Source: an uncultured bacterium (GTDB taxonomy: Bacteria; Cyanobacteriota; Vampirovibrionia; Gastranaerophilales; Gastranaerophilaceae). From it: a stretch of 48,272 bases of DNA. Each line of letters opens with the position of its first letter. The first letter of the stretch is position 1. The DNA lies in NCBI GenBank assembly GCA_949296425.1, contig CASFPN010000007.1, positions 1-48,272 of the forward strand, written 5' to 3'. A program made the position numbers and the translations under genes. Positions 1 to 7,577 of this stretch are shown here, piece by piece. A model generated the notes under the pieces. It was not told the DNA's origin. It saw nothing but the letters and a program-made list of their open reading frames with translations, and made no database searches.

Positions 1-415
1 AAGGGCTTCTTCAATCACGCGGCGTTGCTGCGTCAGGGTTTCCCCCATTGCGCAAAATTCCCTACTGCTGCCTCCCGTAGGAGTATGGGCCGTGTCTCAG
101 TCCCATTGTGGCTGATCATCCTCTCAAACCAGCTACTGATCGTCGCCTTGGTGGTCCATTACACCGCCAACTAGCTAATCAGATGCAGACTCATCCTTGA
201 GCACCGGAGTTTTCAAGATTGGTATTTCAACCAAGCTCATATGGGGTATTAGCAGAAGTTTCCCTCTGTTGTCCCCCGCTCAAGGGCAGATTCTCTACAC
301 ATTACTCACCCGTCCGCCACTTTCCACAGGAGCAAGCTCCTGTTTCTCGTTCGACTTGCATGTATGAGGCACGCCGCCAGCGTTCGTCCTGAGCCAGGAT
401 CAAACTCTCCATTGT
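1..415 (-). rRNA. 16S ribosomal RNA, 5' part (runs off the window)
   Basis: The complement reads as the 5' third of a bacterial small-subunit rRNA. The universal 27F site (AGAGTTTGATCCTGGCTCAG) lies at 408-389, and the 338 region (ACTCCTACGGGAGGCAGCAG) lies near 83-64. The mature 5' end is placed about 7 bases before the 27F site, near 415. The stretch GGGAAACCCTGACGCAGCAACG near the window start resembles cyanobacterial-type 16S, which fits a Melainabacteria-like host; that assignment is inference. The gene continues beyond base 1, so the 23S and 5S genes are outside. Confidence 0.97.
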
Positions 416-738
416 CAGAAAGTTATTAGTATCTGTTTCCTAAGAAACAGTTTCTAGCTCATTACTTATCGCTAAGCATTACGCTTAACGTGTCCTTATC
501 ATTTTGTTTTTTAGAATTAACAAAGTATTGTTTTCTCGCGCTCGCCTTTAACGGGTAGCTTTCGCCTTCACCCTCAGCTCGCGCGGTTCAGCTATTCTGT
601 TGTCAAGGTACAAATTGTTTCGACCGCTTAATATAAGCCCTGTATCACAGGCACAATCTAAAATTGATTGGGGTTTACTTCCTTTTTATATTTATATCAG
701 ATGCATTTATTTAATTGCTAGTGTCATCTGCATTTCTT
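416..738 (-). other. Leader (external transcribed spacer) of the rRNA operon
   Basis: Non-coding stretch between the putative rRNA promoter and the 16S 5' end. It contains small hairpins: CTGTTTC/GAAACAG at 433-450 with a CTAA loop, and TAAGC/GCTTA at 473-487. It is less AT-rich at 535-600 (CTCGCG...GCGCGG). These are plausible rRNA processing or antitermination structures, but I see no convincing boxA. No protein gene is supported here. Confidence 0.5.
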
Positions 739-766
739 ATCTTATATCATCAATTTTTTTTGTCAA
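739..766 (-). promoter_or_regulatory. Putative promoter of the rRNA operon
   Basis: On the minus strand TTGACA (766-761), a 16-base spacer and TAAGAT (744-739) form a good vegetative promoter about 325 bases upstream of the 16S 5' end. A second TTGACA lies at 607-602 but has no matching -10 box. From 767 to 1040 I see only AT-rich sequence without a credible gene. Confidence 0.5.
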
Positions 767-1040
767 GTGATTTATTTTAAAATCTTTAAATTTCTTAACT
801 CTATAAGATTTTTTGAAAGTTCATTGTGCTTTTTATTCATTTGGAGCACGTCTTTGATTGTATGCAAAAGAAATTTTAAAGTCAAGCACTTTTTTTCATG
901 TTTTTTTGATATTTTTTTAAACAAGTCAGCAAAAAGCACTAATTACAGGGGTTTAAGCCATTTACAAAAGTTAATAATCTCTCATACACATGGTTTTAGA
1001 CGCATTAACATAAAAAAAGTTCCTTTAATTTTTCATTTTT

Positions 1041-1069
1041 TTGAATGAGTTTTTTTGAACTCTTATAAT
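1041..1069 (+). promoter_or_regulatory. Promoter of the secreted coiled-coil protein gene
   Basis: TTGAAT (1041-1046), a 17-base spacer and TATAAT (1064-1069), followed by an untranslated leader of about 50 bases with AAGGAG at 1115-1120 before the start codon at 1129. Confidence 0.7.
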
Positions 1070-1128
1070 ATATACTCGTTAATAATTATAGGAATTATAG
1101 ATAATAATATAGATAAGGAGAAATTAGC

Positions 1129-1560
1129 ATGACAAAAACTTTCAAAACATTGGTATTATCTCTTGGGTTAGTGTTAGCATGCTCTTATGCAGCTTATGCT
1201 GACGGCAATGCATTCACACCTTTAAACTTTGATGACACTGTTTACGGAAATCCGGCACCTGTAAGAACTTCTTCAACAACAAATACAATTCAAGCTCCGG
1301 TTTCTAACATTTCTGCAACACAGGTTGATGAACCTGCAGGCAACAGCAAAATGCAAAATGCTATTATACAGCTTGACAATGCTCAAATTGATGTAAGAAA
1401 CGAACTTTTGAATTACAAATCAAAATACGCTGATGTCGACGCTCAGTATAAAGCTGTTAAAGCTGAAAGACAAGCTTTAGATAAACAAATTAAATCTATA
1501 GAAAAAAGATTGAAAAAAATTGACAAGCAGAAAGAAAACATCAGAAAAAACATGATGTAG
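1129..1560 (+). CDS. Secreted coiled-coil protein, function unknown
   Basis: A 143-residue protein. The first 24 residues form a clear signal peptide (basic start, hydrophobic core, cleavage likely after AAYA-D). Residues 25-70 are low in charge and rich in Thr, Ser and Asn. Residues 75-143 form a strongly charged helix (runs of K, E, D, Q with heptad spacing) predicted to coil. It ends in a basic stretch rich in Lys. The start is fixed by AAGGAG 8 bases upstream and by a good promoter. It is a single-gene unit, closed by the terminator just downstream. I do not recognise the family. The shape suggests a periplasmic or surface coiled coil, similar in layout to OmpH/Skp-like or small envelope-linker proteins, but no specific motif supports those. 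Confidence 0.85.
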   Translation: MTKTFKTLVLSLGLVLACSYAAYADGNAFTPLNFDDTVYGNPAPVRTSSTTNTIQAPVSNISATQVDEPAGNSKMQNAIIQLDNAQIDVRNELLNYKSKYADVDAQYKAVKAERQALDKQIKSIEKRLKKIDKQKENIRKNMM

Positions 1561-1581
1561 GCATGCTAAAAAATAATATAA

Positions 1582-1612
1582 AAAAGAGACCTTGATACGG
1601 GTCTCTTTTTTT
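1582..1612 (+). terminator. Rho-independent terminator
   Basis: GAGACC (1586-1591) pairs with GGTCTC (1600-1605), extended by A/T pairs. The stem is followed by seven or more T. It ends the transcript of the secreted coiled-coil gene; the A-rich left side could also serve the converging transglycosylase gene. Confidence 0.85.
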
Positions 1613-1690
1613 ATTTAAAATTTACCATAATAAATTTATTTCAAAAGCTTGACAAAATTCTGAAACAAGTTAACTATAATAACATACTGT

Positions 1691-3679
1691 TTAATTATTT
1701 CCGTTATATATTCTTATATAATTCCAATAACTTCTAAATACTTTTTTAACATAATTTTTTGTTTCAGGATACGGAATTTGTTCCACAAATTCATCGGTAT
1801 CATTATAATGCAGAGTTGTTTTCCAGCGTTGAATAGAACCGATTCCGCCGTTGTAAGCCGCAACTGATGAAATATCATAACCTTCAAGGTTATTTCTTAA
1901 AAATTCATAGTAATAATTTCCGAGTTTGATATTATTTTCAGGGTTAAACAGTGATGACGGAATAAGCATGCCGAGGTGAAATTTATTATTTATTTCGGCA
2001 GCAGTTGAGGGCATGAGCTGCATCAAACCACTTGCACCGGCTATGCTTTGCGCCAGAGGGTCAAAATAGCTTTCTTCTCTGACAAGGGCGAGCATTAATG
2101 GAGGATTGTTACCGGTTTCATCTGCATAATGCTTTAGCAAATCATAATAAACAACAGGATAAACCAAGCGCCAGCGAAGATCGTATTTATCCGGTTTATC
2201 TTCTATTTTTTCCATAGCATCTCTGGCAGTCACCATTGAATGCGCAAAATCACCTTTTTCATATAGAACCCAGCTTTTTATAAATTCATCATTGCCTGCA
2301 AGTTCGTTTACAACATCGTAATCCTCGAGCTTGACCAATTTCACTAATATATTATTACGTGTATATTTGTAAGGATACACAACCGGCTGCGGTTCAATAT
2401 AACTGGTAATCAAAGGCTCATGAATCCGGCTTAAATGCAGATAAGCTCTATATGCATAATATGAATCAGGATATTTATCAATTACACTTCTGTAGAAATT
2501 TGTATATTCATCACAATTATTTGTTTTTTCAGCGATTTTACCAAGCCAAAACATGACCATGGGGGCAGAATTAGAATTCGGGTATTTATTTAAATGATCC
2601 ATGCCGATTTTTTTAGCGGCTTCATAATCTCTTGCTTTAATCTTTGCAAAAAAGATATTTGACATGGCATCAGCGGCAAATCTTCCGTTAGGATACTTTA
2701 TATATAAATCGCTGTAACATGCACTCTTATCCTTCGCAGATACACCAGCACATTTAAGACTCAACAGATAATCCCTTCCTTTTCCATAAGATAAAGAAAG
2801 CAATCTGTTAACAGCTTTTTCTTTAGAATCAGATAATTGCAAATATATATCAACAGCTTGTAAAACATCATCATCACTTACATATTGTGAACGTTTTTCA
2901 AGACCGTTTTCAGTTAAAAATTTTGCTCGTGAATAATTTTTCATTGCAAACGAATTTTTAACATCAAGCGTCCACCCTTCAGTAACATCAACTTTATTAA
3001 GAAGTTGTGCAGCTTTTTCATACTCAGCAAACAAGTAGCAGGAATTTGCCATCAAAAGATAGTCATCTTTAGAAATTTCATCACCTAATTCCAACCAATT
3101 TTTTACGACATCTAACGCCAGAACTCCTGATGGAGCTTGTTTTAAATAGTGTCGAAAATGATTTTGAACATCATCTTTTATTGAAGACGGAAATATTTTT
3201 GCATCTTTATATTTATCTTTTAAAATAACACCCAGATAGTATTCTGACGCTATCGCATAATCTGAATCCGGAGCATTGTGAATAATATATTCAAAATACT
3301 TTTTTGCAAGCTGCGGTCTTTCTTTAACAAGTTTTTGCCCGGCAAGATAGCGGGTTCTCAGACTTAGTTTGTGTTTAGGATAATTATTAAAGAGCAATTG
3401 GTATTGTTTTAATTCGGATTTGTCATCACCGAGCATTTTAGCACATTCTCCGCGGTGATATATAGCTATGGGCTTAAGATTTGAAAACATAGTAACTTTT
3501 GAAAATAAATAATAGGCGTTTTGATAATCGCCCTGTTTAAAATCTTCCAATGCAGCCCTGTAAATTTCATCAGTCTTTTGTTCAGGTTGGTAAAGTGCGG
3601 CAAAAATACCTGTACCAGCCGCTATAACCAGGGTAATTCCCCCGACAATCACTCTCTTTTTCATATCCCACTCAAACAT
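1691..3679 (-). CDS. Lytic murein transglycosylase with N-terminal TPR-like repeats (Slt70 type)
   Basis: A 662-residue enzyme expected to cleave the MurNAc-GlcNAc bond of peptidoglycan, releasing 1,6-anhydromuramyl products. Residues 7-29 are a hydrophobic membrane anchor or signal. Residues about 35-500 are TPR-like helical repeats (motifs such as YQNAYYLFSKV). Residues 528-625 are the SLT domain: REES with the catalytic Glu near 536, then GASGLMQLMPST and AAYNGG, all canonical. Length and layout match the Slt70/MltG-unrelated GH23 family. The start is uncertain. An ATG at 3679 lies only a few bases after the predicted transcription start, while an ATG at 3664 (starting MKKRVIVGG) has GAGTGGG just upstream and may be the real start. 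It stands alone, with its own promoter. Confidence 0.93.
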   Translation of the reverse strand: MFEWDMKKRVIVGGITLVIAAGTGIFAALYQPEQKTDEIYRAALEDFKQGDYQNAYYLFSKVTMFSNLKPIAIYHRGECAKMLGDDKSELKQYQLLFNNYPKHKLSLRTRYLAGQKLVKERPQLAKKYFEYIIHNAPDSDYAIASEYYLGVILKDKYKDAKIFPSSIKDDVQNHFRHYLKQAPSGVLALDVVKNWLELGDEISKDDYLLMANSCYLFAEYEKAAQLLNKVDVTEGWTLDVKNSFAMKNYSRAKFLTENGLEKRSQYVSDDDVLQAVDIYLQLSDSKEKAVNRLLSLSYGKGRDYLLSLKCAGVSAKDKSACYSDLYIKYPNGRFAADAMSNIFFAKIKARDYEAAKKIGMDHLNKYPNSNSAPMVMFWLGKIAEKTNNCDEYTNFYRSVIDKYPDSYYAYRAYLHLSRIHEPLITSYIEPQPVVYPYKYTRNNILVKLVKLEDYDVVNELAGNDEFIKSWVLYEKGDFAHSMVTARDAMEKIEDKPDKYDLRWRLVYPVVYYDLLKHYADETGNNPPLMLALVREESYFDPLAQSIAGASGLMQLMPSTAAEINNKFHLGMLIPSSLFNPENNIKLGNYYYEFLRNNLEGYDISSVAAYNGGIGSIQRWKTTLHYNDTDEFVEQIPYPETKNYVKKVFRSYWNYIRIYNGNN

Positions 3680-3688
3680 TATATATAC

Positions 3689-3717
3689 ATATTAGCAAAA
3701 GTTAATATATATTTCAA
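3689..3717 (-). promoter_or_regulatory. Promoter of the lytic transglycosylase gene
   Basis: TTGAAA (3717-3712), a 17-base spacer and TAATAT (3694-3689) on the minus strand. The expected transcription start is near 3682, only about 3 bases before the ATG at 3679. The message would therefore be leaderless, or translated from the ATG at 3664. Confidence 0.6.
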
Positions 3718-3750
3718 GTAATATAATCATACAGAACTTGTTTGAGTATT

Positions 3751-4518
3751 TTACCATTGTAAATCTGATTTATACAGATAATCCATATTTTCTTTAAATA
3801 ACACCCAAGCAGTACAACCAATCCCGTTCTCGCCCTGTTTTTCATTAATATTACAGTATTCACTCATAGGATGTCTTGTATCTTCTTTGCTTCCGATAGG
3901 GAATATACCGTCTTTTGTCAAATAAAACCAAAATATATCTTTGCCGATTCGGTTTGGACCTTTTTCACCATTAATATCAGTAGAAACAGTACCGCAGCCG
4001 TTTTTTAATATTGTACTAGTACCGTATTCTTGTGAGCAATCAGTTGAATGTATATAGTAAGTAACAACAAAAGTTCCGTCATTAAGTATAAAACCACCGG
4101 TAAGCGTATTATAAAAATCATCATAATTCCAATTACCGCTTCCGTCTAAAGAACTGATTTGAACTATCGGAAAACAATTATTGTCTCTAGACATACACTG
4201 TTTATATATATGAAGGTATGGCACTAATTTTGATAAACTATCATTATGAGCAGATAATAGTCCCCAGTTGTCCGGTGTCCCGTTTTCTTCTACAGCCATT
4301 TTAAAAGCCTGCGATAATACGGAATAAACTTTCTTTACTCTGTTAACAGTAACTTTTTCATTATATTTTTGCACGATAACAGGTATTGTTATTGCTGCAA
4401 CTACCCCAATAATACCGAGTGTTATAAGAACCTCAGCCAGTGTAAATGCAGCTCTGTGAACATTCTTTGACAAAACAAAGTTTGCAGTATCAGCAAATGT
4501 AAAATATTTTCTTAACAT
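3751..4518 (-). CDS. Type IV pilin-like protein (prepilin N-terminal methylation domain)
   Basis: A 255-residue prepilin or pseudopilin. After a long leader of 24 residues comes FTLAEVLITLGIIGVVAAI, the classic class III signal with Phe at +1 and Glu at +5 (residue 29), followed by a hydrophobic helix. The residue before the cut is Ala24 rather than the usual Gly. The C-terminal part has GEKGPNRIGKDIFWF, resembling the DxNGxKGPNxxGxDxF motif of many pilin-like proteins, plus several Cys. AAGGAG 7 bases before the ATG supports the long leader. It faces a small Xre regulator and has a near-perfect promoter overlapped by operator-like sites. Such minor pilin-like proteins would be processed by a PilD-type peptidase and placed in a pilus or secretion pseudopilus; the target is unknown. 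Confidence 0.88.
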   Translation of the reverse strand: MLRKYFTFADTANFVLSKNVHRAAFTLAEVLITLGIIGVVAAITIPVIVQKYNEKVTVNRVKKVYSVLSQAFKMAVEENGTPDNWGLLSAHNDSLSKLVPYLHIYKQCMSRDNNCFPIVQISSLDGSGNWNYDDFYNTLTGGFILNDGTFVVTYYIHSTDCSQEYGTSTILKNGCGTVSTDINGEKGPNRIGKDIFWFYLTKDGIFPIGSKEDTRHPMSEYCNINEKQGENGIGCTAWVLFKENMDYLYKSDLQW

Positions 4519-4552
4519 TTTTATCTCCTTAATTTAAGTTTAACCATATCCC

Positions 4553-4563
4553 GACCGTCAGTC
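4553..4563. promoter_or_regulatory. Operator-like site 1 (C-box-like), downstream of the prepilin promoter
   Basis: GACCGTCAGTC, matching 7 of 8 defined bases of the C-protein box GACTnnnAGTC. It lies within the larger imperfect palindrome CCCGAC..GTCCGGG (4550-4567), just after the predicted prepilin transcription start near 4570. It may bind the product of the adjacent Xre-type gene; this is inference. Confidence 0.45.
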
Positions 4564-4576
4564 CGGGTATACAAAA

Positions 4577-4605
4577 ATTGTAGCAGGTTTATTCCCGACT
4601 GTCAA
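4577..4605 (-). promoter_or_regulatory. Promoter of the prepilin gene at 3751-4518
   Basis: TTGACA (4605-4600), a 17-base spacer and TACAAT (4582-4577). The -35 is perfect and the -10 is one base off consensus. The -35 box lies inside operator-like site 2. Confidence 0.8.
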
Positions 4606-4607
4606 TC
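4597..4607. promoter_or_regulatory. Operator-like site 2 (C-box-like), over the prepilin -35 box
   Basis: GACTGTCAATC, matching 7 of 8 defined bases of GACTnnnAGTC. It is a near copy of site 1 (shared TCCCGACYGTCARTC), 44 bases away centre to centre, about four helical turns. It completely covers the -35 of the prepilin promoter, so binding should repress that gene. Confidence 0.45.
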
Positions 4608-4644
4608 GTGGAATTTGTGTTAAGCTTATCGCCACAATAGAAAA

Positions 4645-4857
4645 ATGAATAATAAAAATATTAAAGAAAAACTGGGTAAAAATTTAAAAAATTTACGGCA
4701 TAAAACAGGTATTTCACAAGAAGAATTGTCGCTTGAGCTTGGACTTGATAATTCTTATATCGGCAAAGTTGAAAATGCAAAACTAAATATTACTATAGAT
4801 AAATTAATTTTAATTGCAGATTATTTTAAAATTCCTGTAAAAAGTCTATTTGATTAA
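4645..4857 (+). CDS. Small Xre-family (controller-protein-like) HTH regulator
   Basis: A 70-residue single-domain helix-turn-helix protein. Residues 8-67 follow the Cro/C1 pattern: GKNLKNLRHKTGISQEELS (helices 1-2), then LDNSYIGKVENAK (recognition helix), then LTIDKLILIADYFK. The size and the SYIxxVExxK recognition segment resemble controller (C) proteins of restriction-modification systems, but no restriction or methylase gene is nearby. It is divergent from a prepilin gene, and the 126-base spacer holds two C-box-like sites. A local role, repressing the prepilin gene and perhaps itself, is likely by inference. No strong Shine-Dalgarno lies before the ATG, so the transcript may have a short leader. 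Confidence 0.85.
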   Translation: MNNKNIKEKLGKNLKNLRHKTGISQEELSLELGLDNSYIGKVENAKLNITIDKLILIADYFKIPVKSLFD

Positions 4858-4889
4858 TATATATACTTTATATTTTCTTTATCATTAAA

Positions 4890-4927
4890 TAAAAACACAG
4901 CCGTCATTAAAACTGCTGTGTTTTTAT
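4890..4927. terminator. Bidirectional rho-independent terminator
   Basis: AAAAACACAGC (4891-4901) pairs with GCTGTGTTTTT (4915-4925). T runs follow in both directions. It lies between the Xre gene and the converging gene at 4951-5910. Confidence 0.85.
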
Positions 4928-4950
4928 TTATATTGATATTTCCATACTAA

Positions 4951-5910
4951 TTACTCAACAATTTGTTTAATAATAGCATCCAGCGCCTTTGCATTTTCTC
5001 CTTCATAATTGTTTTGAGCCATTATACCTTCAATTATTTTTATTTGTTTTTCGCTTTGCTCTGTCGGATTATTTTTAAGATATTCCATCATAGTTGCTGC
5101 TGTATGACGGGCAACATTGACACCTGCGAAGGCTGCTGAGATTAAAGGTGAATCTTTCCTTTCAGATAGCATCTGTTCAAAATAAGGCTCAGCACCTGAG
5201 TTATTATACCCTTTCATAAACTCAGCAAAATTGTCAGAGTTTAAGTGTTCTCGAATAATAACATCTGCAAATTTATATTCCGTAACATTTGTTTCACCTT
5301 TCCATGCCTCACCTATAAGGCTGCCATATTTACGCGCTCTTTTGATGTCGGCCTGTGAAAGCGGTTGTTTTTCGGGTTCAGCCGGAGAATCAGAAGGCTG
5401 CTGCGCATTTTCTGTTTCAGCTGCTGCTTCAGCCGGTTGTTCAGGTTGAATATTTTTATTATTTTGTTTTGTTTTACTGTTGTCTGCCTCTATCTCTTTC
5501 AACAAATCTCCAAATCCGGCTTTTACAAGTTCCTTCTTAAAATAATCAATCTCAGCAGTGTTGTAATCACCTCTTGTATTTCTGATTAAATCAAGTAAAG
5601 CACGTGCTTCTGCTTCATTAAGTTCTTTTTTATCACCCGCCATTTTTTTAATATTTTTTAAATCTTTTCTGGCACCATCAGATATTTTTTCAGCTTCTTG
5701 TTTAGCCTGAGCTTCAGCTGCTTCCTTTTGATATTCTATAGCAAGCCCTTGAATATATTCTTTTTCATGCTCGCTGGCACCTTCAGAATTTCCTAAAAGT
5801 TTTTGTAATTCGGCAAATTCTGCGGCAGAATCAATCTTTTTCTTATTACCGCCCATCTGCTTAATTTGATTAATTCTGTTTTGCACATCTTGCGATATCC
5901 GCTCTGTCAT
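4951..5910 (-). CDS. Unknown charged, Ala/Glu-rich protein
   Basis: A 319-residue protein without a signal peptide or membrane segment. It has three parts: residues 1-145, rich in Lys, Glu and Ala, with two related segments (NRINQIKQMGGNKKKI.. near 11-26 and KDLKNIKKMAGDKKEL.. near 83-98, so probably a duplicated helical unit); a low-complexity linker at about 146-185 rich in Gln, Pro, Glu and Ala; and a C-terminal helical part (190-319). AAAGGAG 7 bases before the ATG fixes the start. I do not recognise a family. It is a lone gene with a shared terminator on its 3' side. Confidence 0.82.
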   Translation of the reverse strand: MTERISQDVQNRINQIKQMGGNKKKIDSAAEFAELQKLLGNSEGASEHEKEYIQGLAIEYQKEAAEAQAKQEAEKISDGARKDLKNIKKMAGDKKELNEAEARALLDLIRNTRGDYNTAEIDYFKKELVKAGFGDLLKEIEADNSKTKQNNKNIQPEQPAEAAAETENAQQPSDSPAEPEKQPLSQADIKRARKYGSLIGEAWKGETNVTEYKFADVIIREHLNSDNFAEFMKGYNNSGAEPYFEQMLSERKDSPLISAAFAGVNVARHTAATMMEYLKNNPTEQSEKQIKIIEGIMAQNNYEGENAKALDAIIKQIVE

Positions 5911-6145
5911 AATAATCTCCTTTGCTCTTATAACTTCACTCGTATTAAAATAATATATATCTTAATAAAGTATTTTTAACTTAAATTATTGACAAAACAT
6001 TATATTACATTATCCCATTATTTACAGAGTATATCAGGGTTTTAAGAATAAAAAACTATTTTTTACATTTCGTTACATAAAAATACTGATTATTAATCTG
6101 TACACTCTTTTATAATATAATATTAAATATAAAACAGGAGGACAA

Positions 6146-7534
6146 ATGTACGGAATTATACTTGCAGGGGGTTCAGGCAGCAGGTTATGGCCTTTATCAA
6201 GAGAACTTTATCCGAAACAACTGCTGAATCTTAATTCTGATAAAAGTCTTTTACAAGCAACTTTTGAAAGGCTAAAAACTTGCATGGAAGAAGATAAAAT
6301 TATCAGCATTACAAACACTAAACACTCTTCAAATGTAAAAATGCAGCTTTCTGAATTAACGACTAAACCTGTAGTTTTATCGGAACCTGTTGCAAAAAAT
6401 ACAGCGCCGGCAATTGTTTTAGCTGCCAAATACATAATGCAAAAGTCAAATTCTGATCCTGTTATAATTGTTGTACCGTCTGACCATTTGATTGAACACA
6501 ACGAAAAATTTTTATCCACAGTAAAAAAAGGTGAAAAACTTGCTCAAAAAGGTTACATAGTCACTTTTGGCATAGAACCTGACTACCCGGAAACAGGTTA
6601 CGGCTATATAAATACATCAGACAAAATTGATGACGGGTATAAAGTAAAAGAATTCATAGAAAAACCTGACCTTGAAACAGCTAAAAAATATCTGCATGCT
6701 GGAACATATTTCTGGAACAGCGGTATCTTTATGTTTAAAGCTTCAGTCCTTTTTGAAGAAACCTCAAAACATGCTCCGGAAATTGCAAAACTTTCACAAA
6801 AGTTTGATTTTTTAAACAGCAGTGAAATTCCGTTTATTGAATTTGATAAAATGCCAAGTATTTCAATAGACTACGCAATAATGGAAAAGTCAGATAAAAT
6901 TGCACTTGTCAAACTTGAAAGCGATTGGAATGATTTAGGCTCATGGCAGTCAATTTATGATGTCAGCGAAAAAGATAAAAACGGAAATGTATTCATAGGG
7001 CATGTTTTGGACAGAGATTCCAAAAATTCTTTTGTATACGCAGCTTCAAAACTCGTTGCAACCATAGGCCTTGAGGATACGGTAATTGTCGAAACGGAAG
7101 ATGCAATCCTTGCGTGCAAAAAAGACAGAACGCAGGATGTAAAACATATATTTGACACTTTAAAGAAACAAAATGACAACACACATCTTGTTCACAAAAC
7201 AGTTTACAGACCATGGGGATTTTATACTGTAATTGCTCAGGGACAAGGATTTTTAACTAAAATTATTCATGTTAATCAGGGACAGAAACTCTCTGTTCAA
7301 TCTCATAACTTCAGAAGCGAACACTGGGTTGTTTTATCAGGTACAGCCAAAGTAGTTCTTGAAGGTAAAGAACTTATATTATCTCCGGGACACAGCATTG
7401 ATATTCCTTTAAAAGCAATACATTCCCTTCAAAATCCATACAGTGAAGATGTTGAAGTTATTGAAGTTCAAAAAGGCGACCCGCTGATTGAAGAAGATAT
7501 TATAAGATATGAGGATATGTACGGACGCGTCTAA
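6146..7534 (+). CDS. manC: Bifunctional mannose-1-phosphate guanylyltransferase / mannose-6-phosphate isomerase
   Basis: A 462-residue enzyme that makes GDP-mannose from mannose-1-phosphate and GTP. The C-terminal type II isomerase domain interconverts fructose-6-phosphate and mannose-6-phosphate. Residues 1-30 carry the nucleotidyltransferase signature LAGGSGSRLWPLSRELYPKQ (Ser replaces the usual Thr in GSGTRLWP). VVPSDHLI follows near 111-118. Residues about 345-455 are the cupin: RPWGFYTVI, then SEHWVVLSGTA and GHSIDIP. Length matches ManC/AlgA/XanB proteins. The ribosome site AGGAGG lies just upstream of the ATG. GDP-mannose would feed capsule, lipopolysaccharide O-chain or glycoprotein synthesis. 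No other sugar genes are adjacent. It is followed 43 bases later by a CheR-like gene on the same strand. Confidence 0.95.
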   Translation: MYGIILAGGSGSRLWPLSRELYPKQLLNLNSDKSLLQATFERLKTCMEEDKIISITNTKHSSNVKMQLSELTTKPVVLSEPVAKNTAPAIVLAAKYIMQKSNSDPVIIVVPSDHLIEHNEKFLSTVKKGEKLAQKGYIVTFGIEPDYPETGYGYINTSDKIDDGYKVKEFIEKPDLETAKKYLHAGTYFWNSGIFMFKASVLFEETSKHAPEIAKLSQKFDFLNSSEIPFIEFDKMPSISIDYAIMEKSDKIALVKLESDWNDLGSWQSIYDVSEKDKNGNVFIGHVLDRDSKNSFVYAASKLVATIGLEDTVIVETEDAILACKKDRTQDVKHIFDTLKKQNDNTHLVHKTVYRPWGFYTVIAQGQGFLTKIIHVNQGQKLSVQSHNFRSEHWVVLSGTAKVVLEGKELILSPGHSIDIPLKAIHSLQNPYSEDVEVIEVQKGDPLIEEDIIRYEDMYGRV

Positions 7535-7577
7535 AAATTAACCGCAAAAATTTTTTTCACAAGTTTTTTGTTAAAAT

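Noticed and set aside
579-607. Second rRNA promoter with TTGACA at 607-602
   Set aside because: No acceptable -10 box at the right distance; the sequence there is GC-rich.
767-1048. Open frame of 93 codons on the plus strand near the rRNA promoter
   Set aside because: Composition is Phe/Ser/Ile-rich as expected from AT-rich non-coding DNA, no ribosome site, and it overlaps the rRNA promoter region.
4645-4857. Controller of a restriction-modification system
   Set aside because: The protein resembles C proteins, but no endonuclease or methylase gene is within reach in the window.
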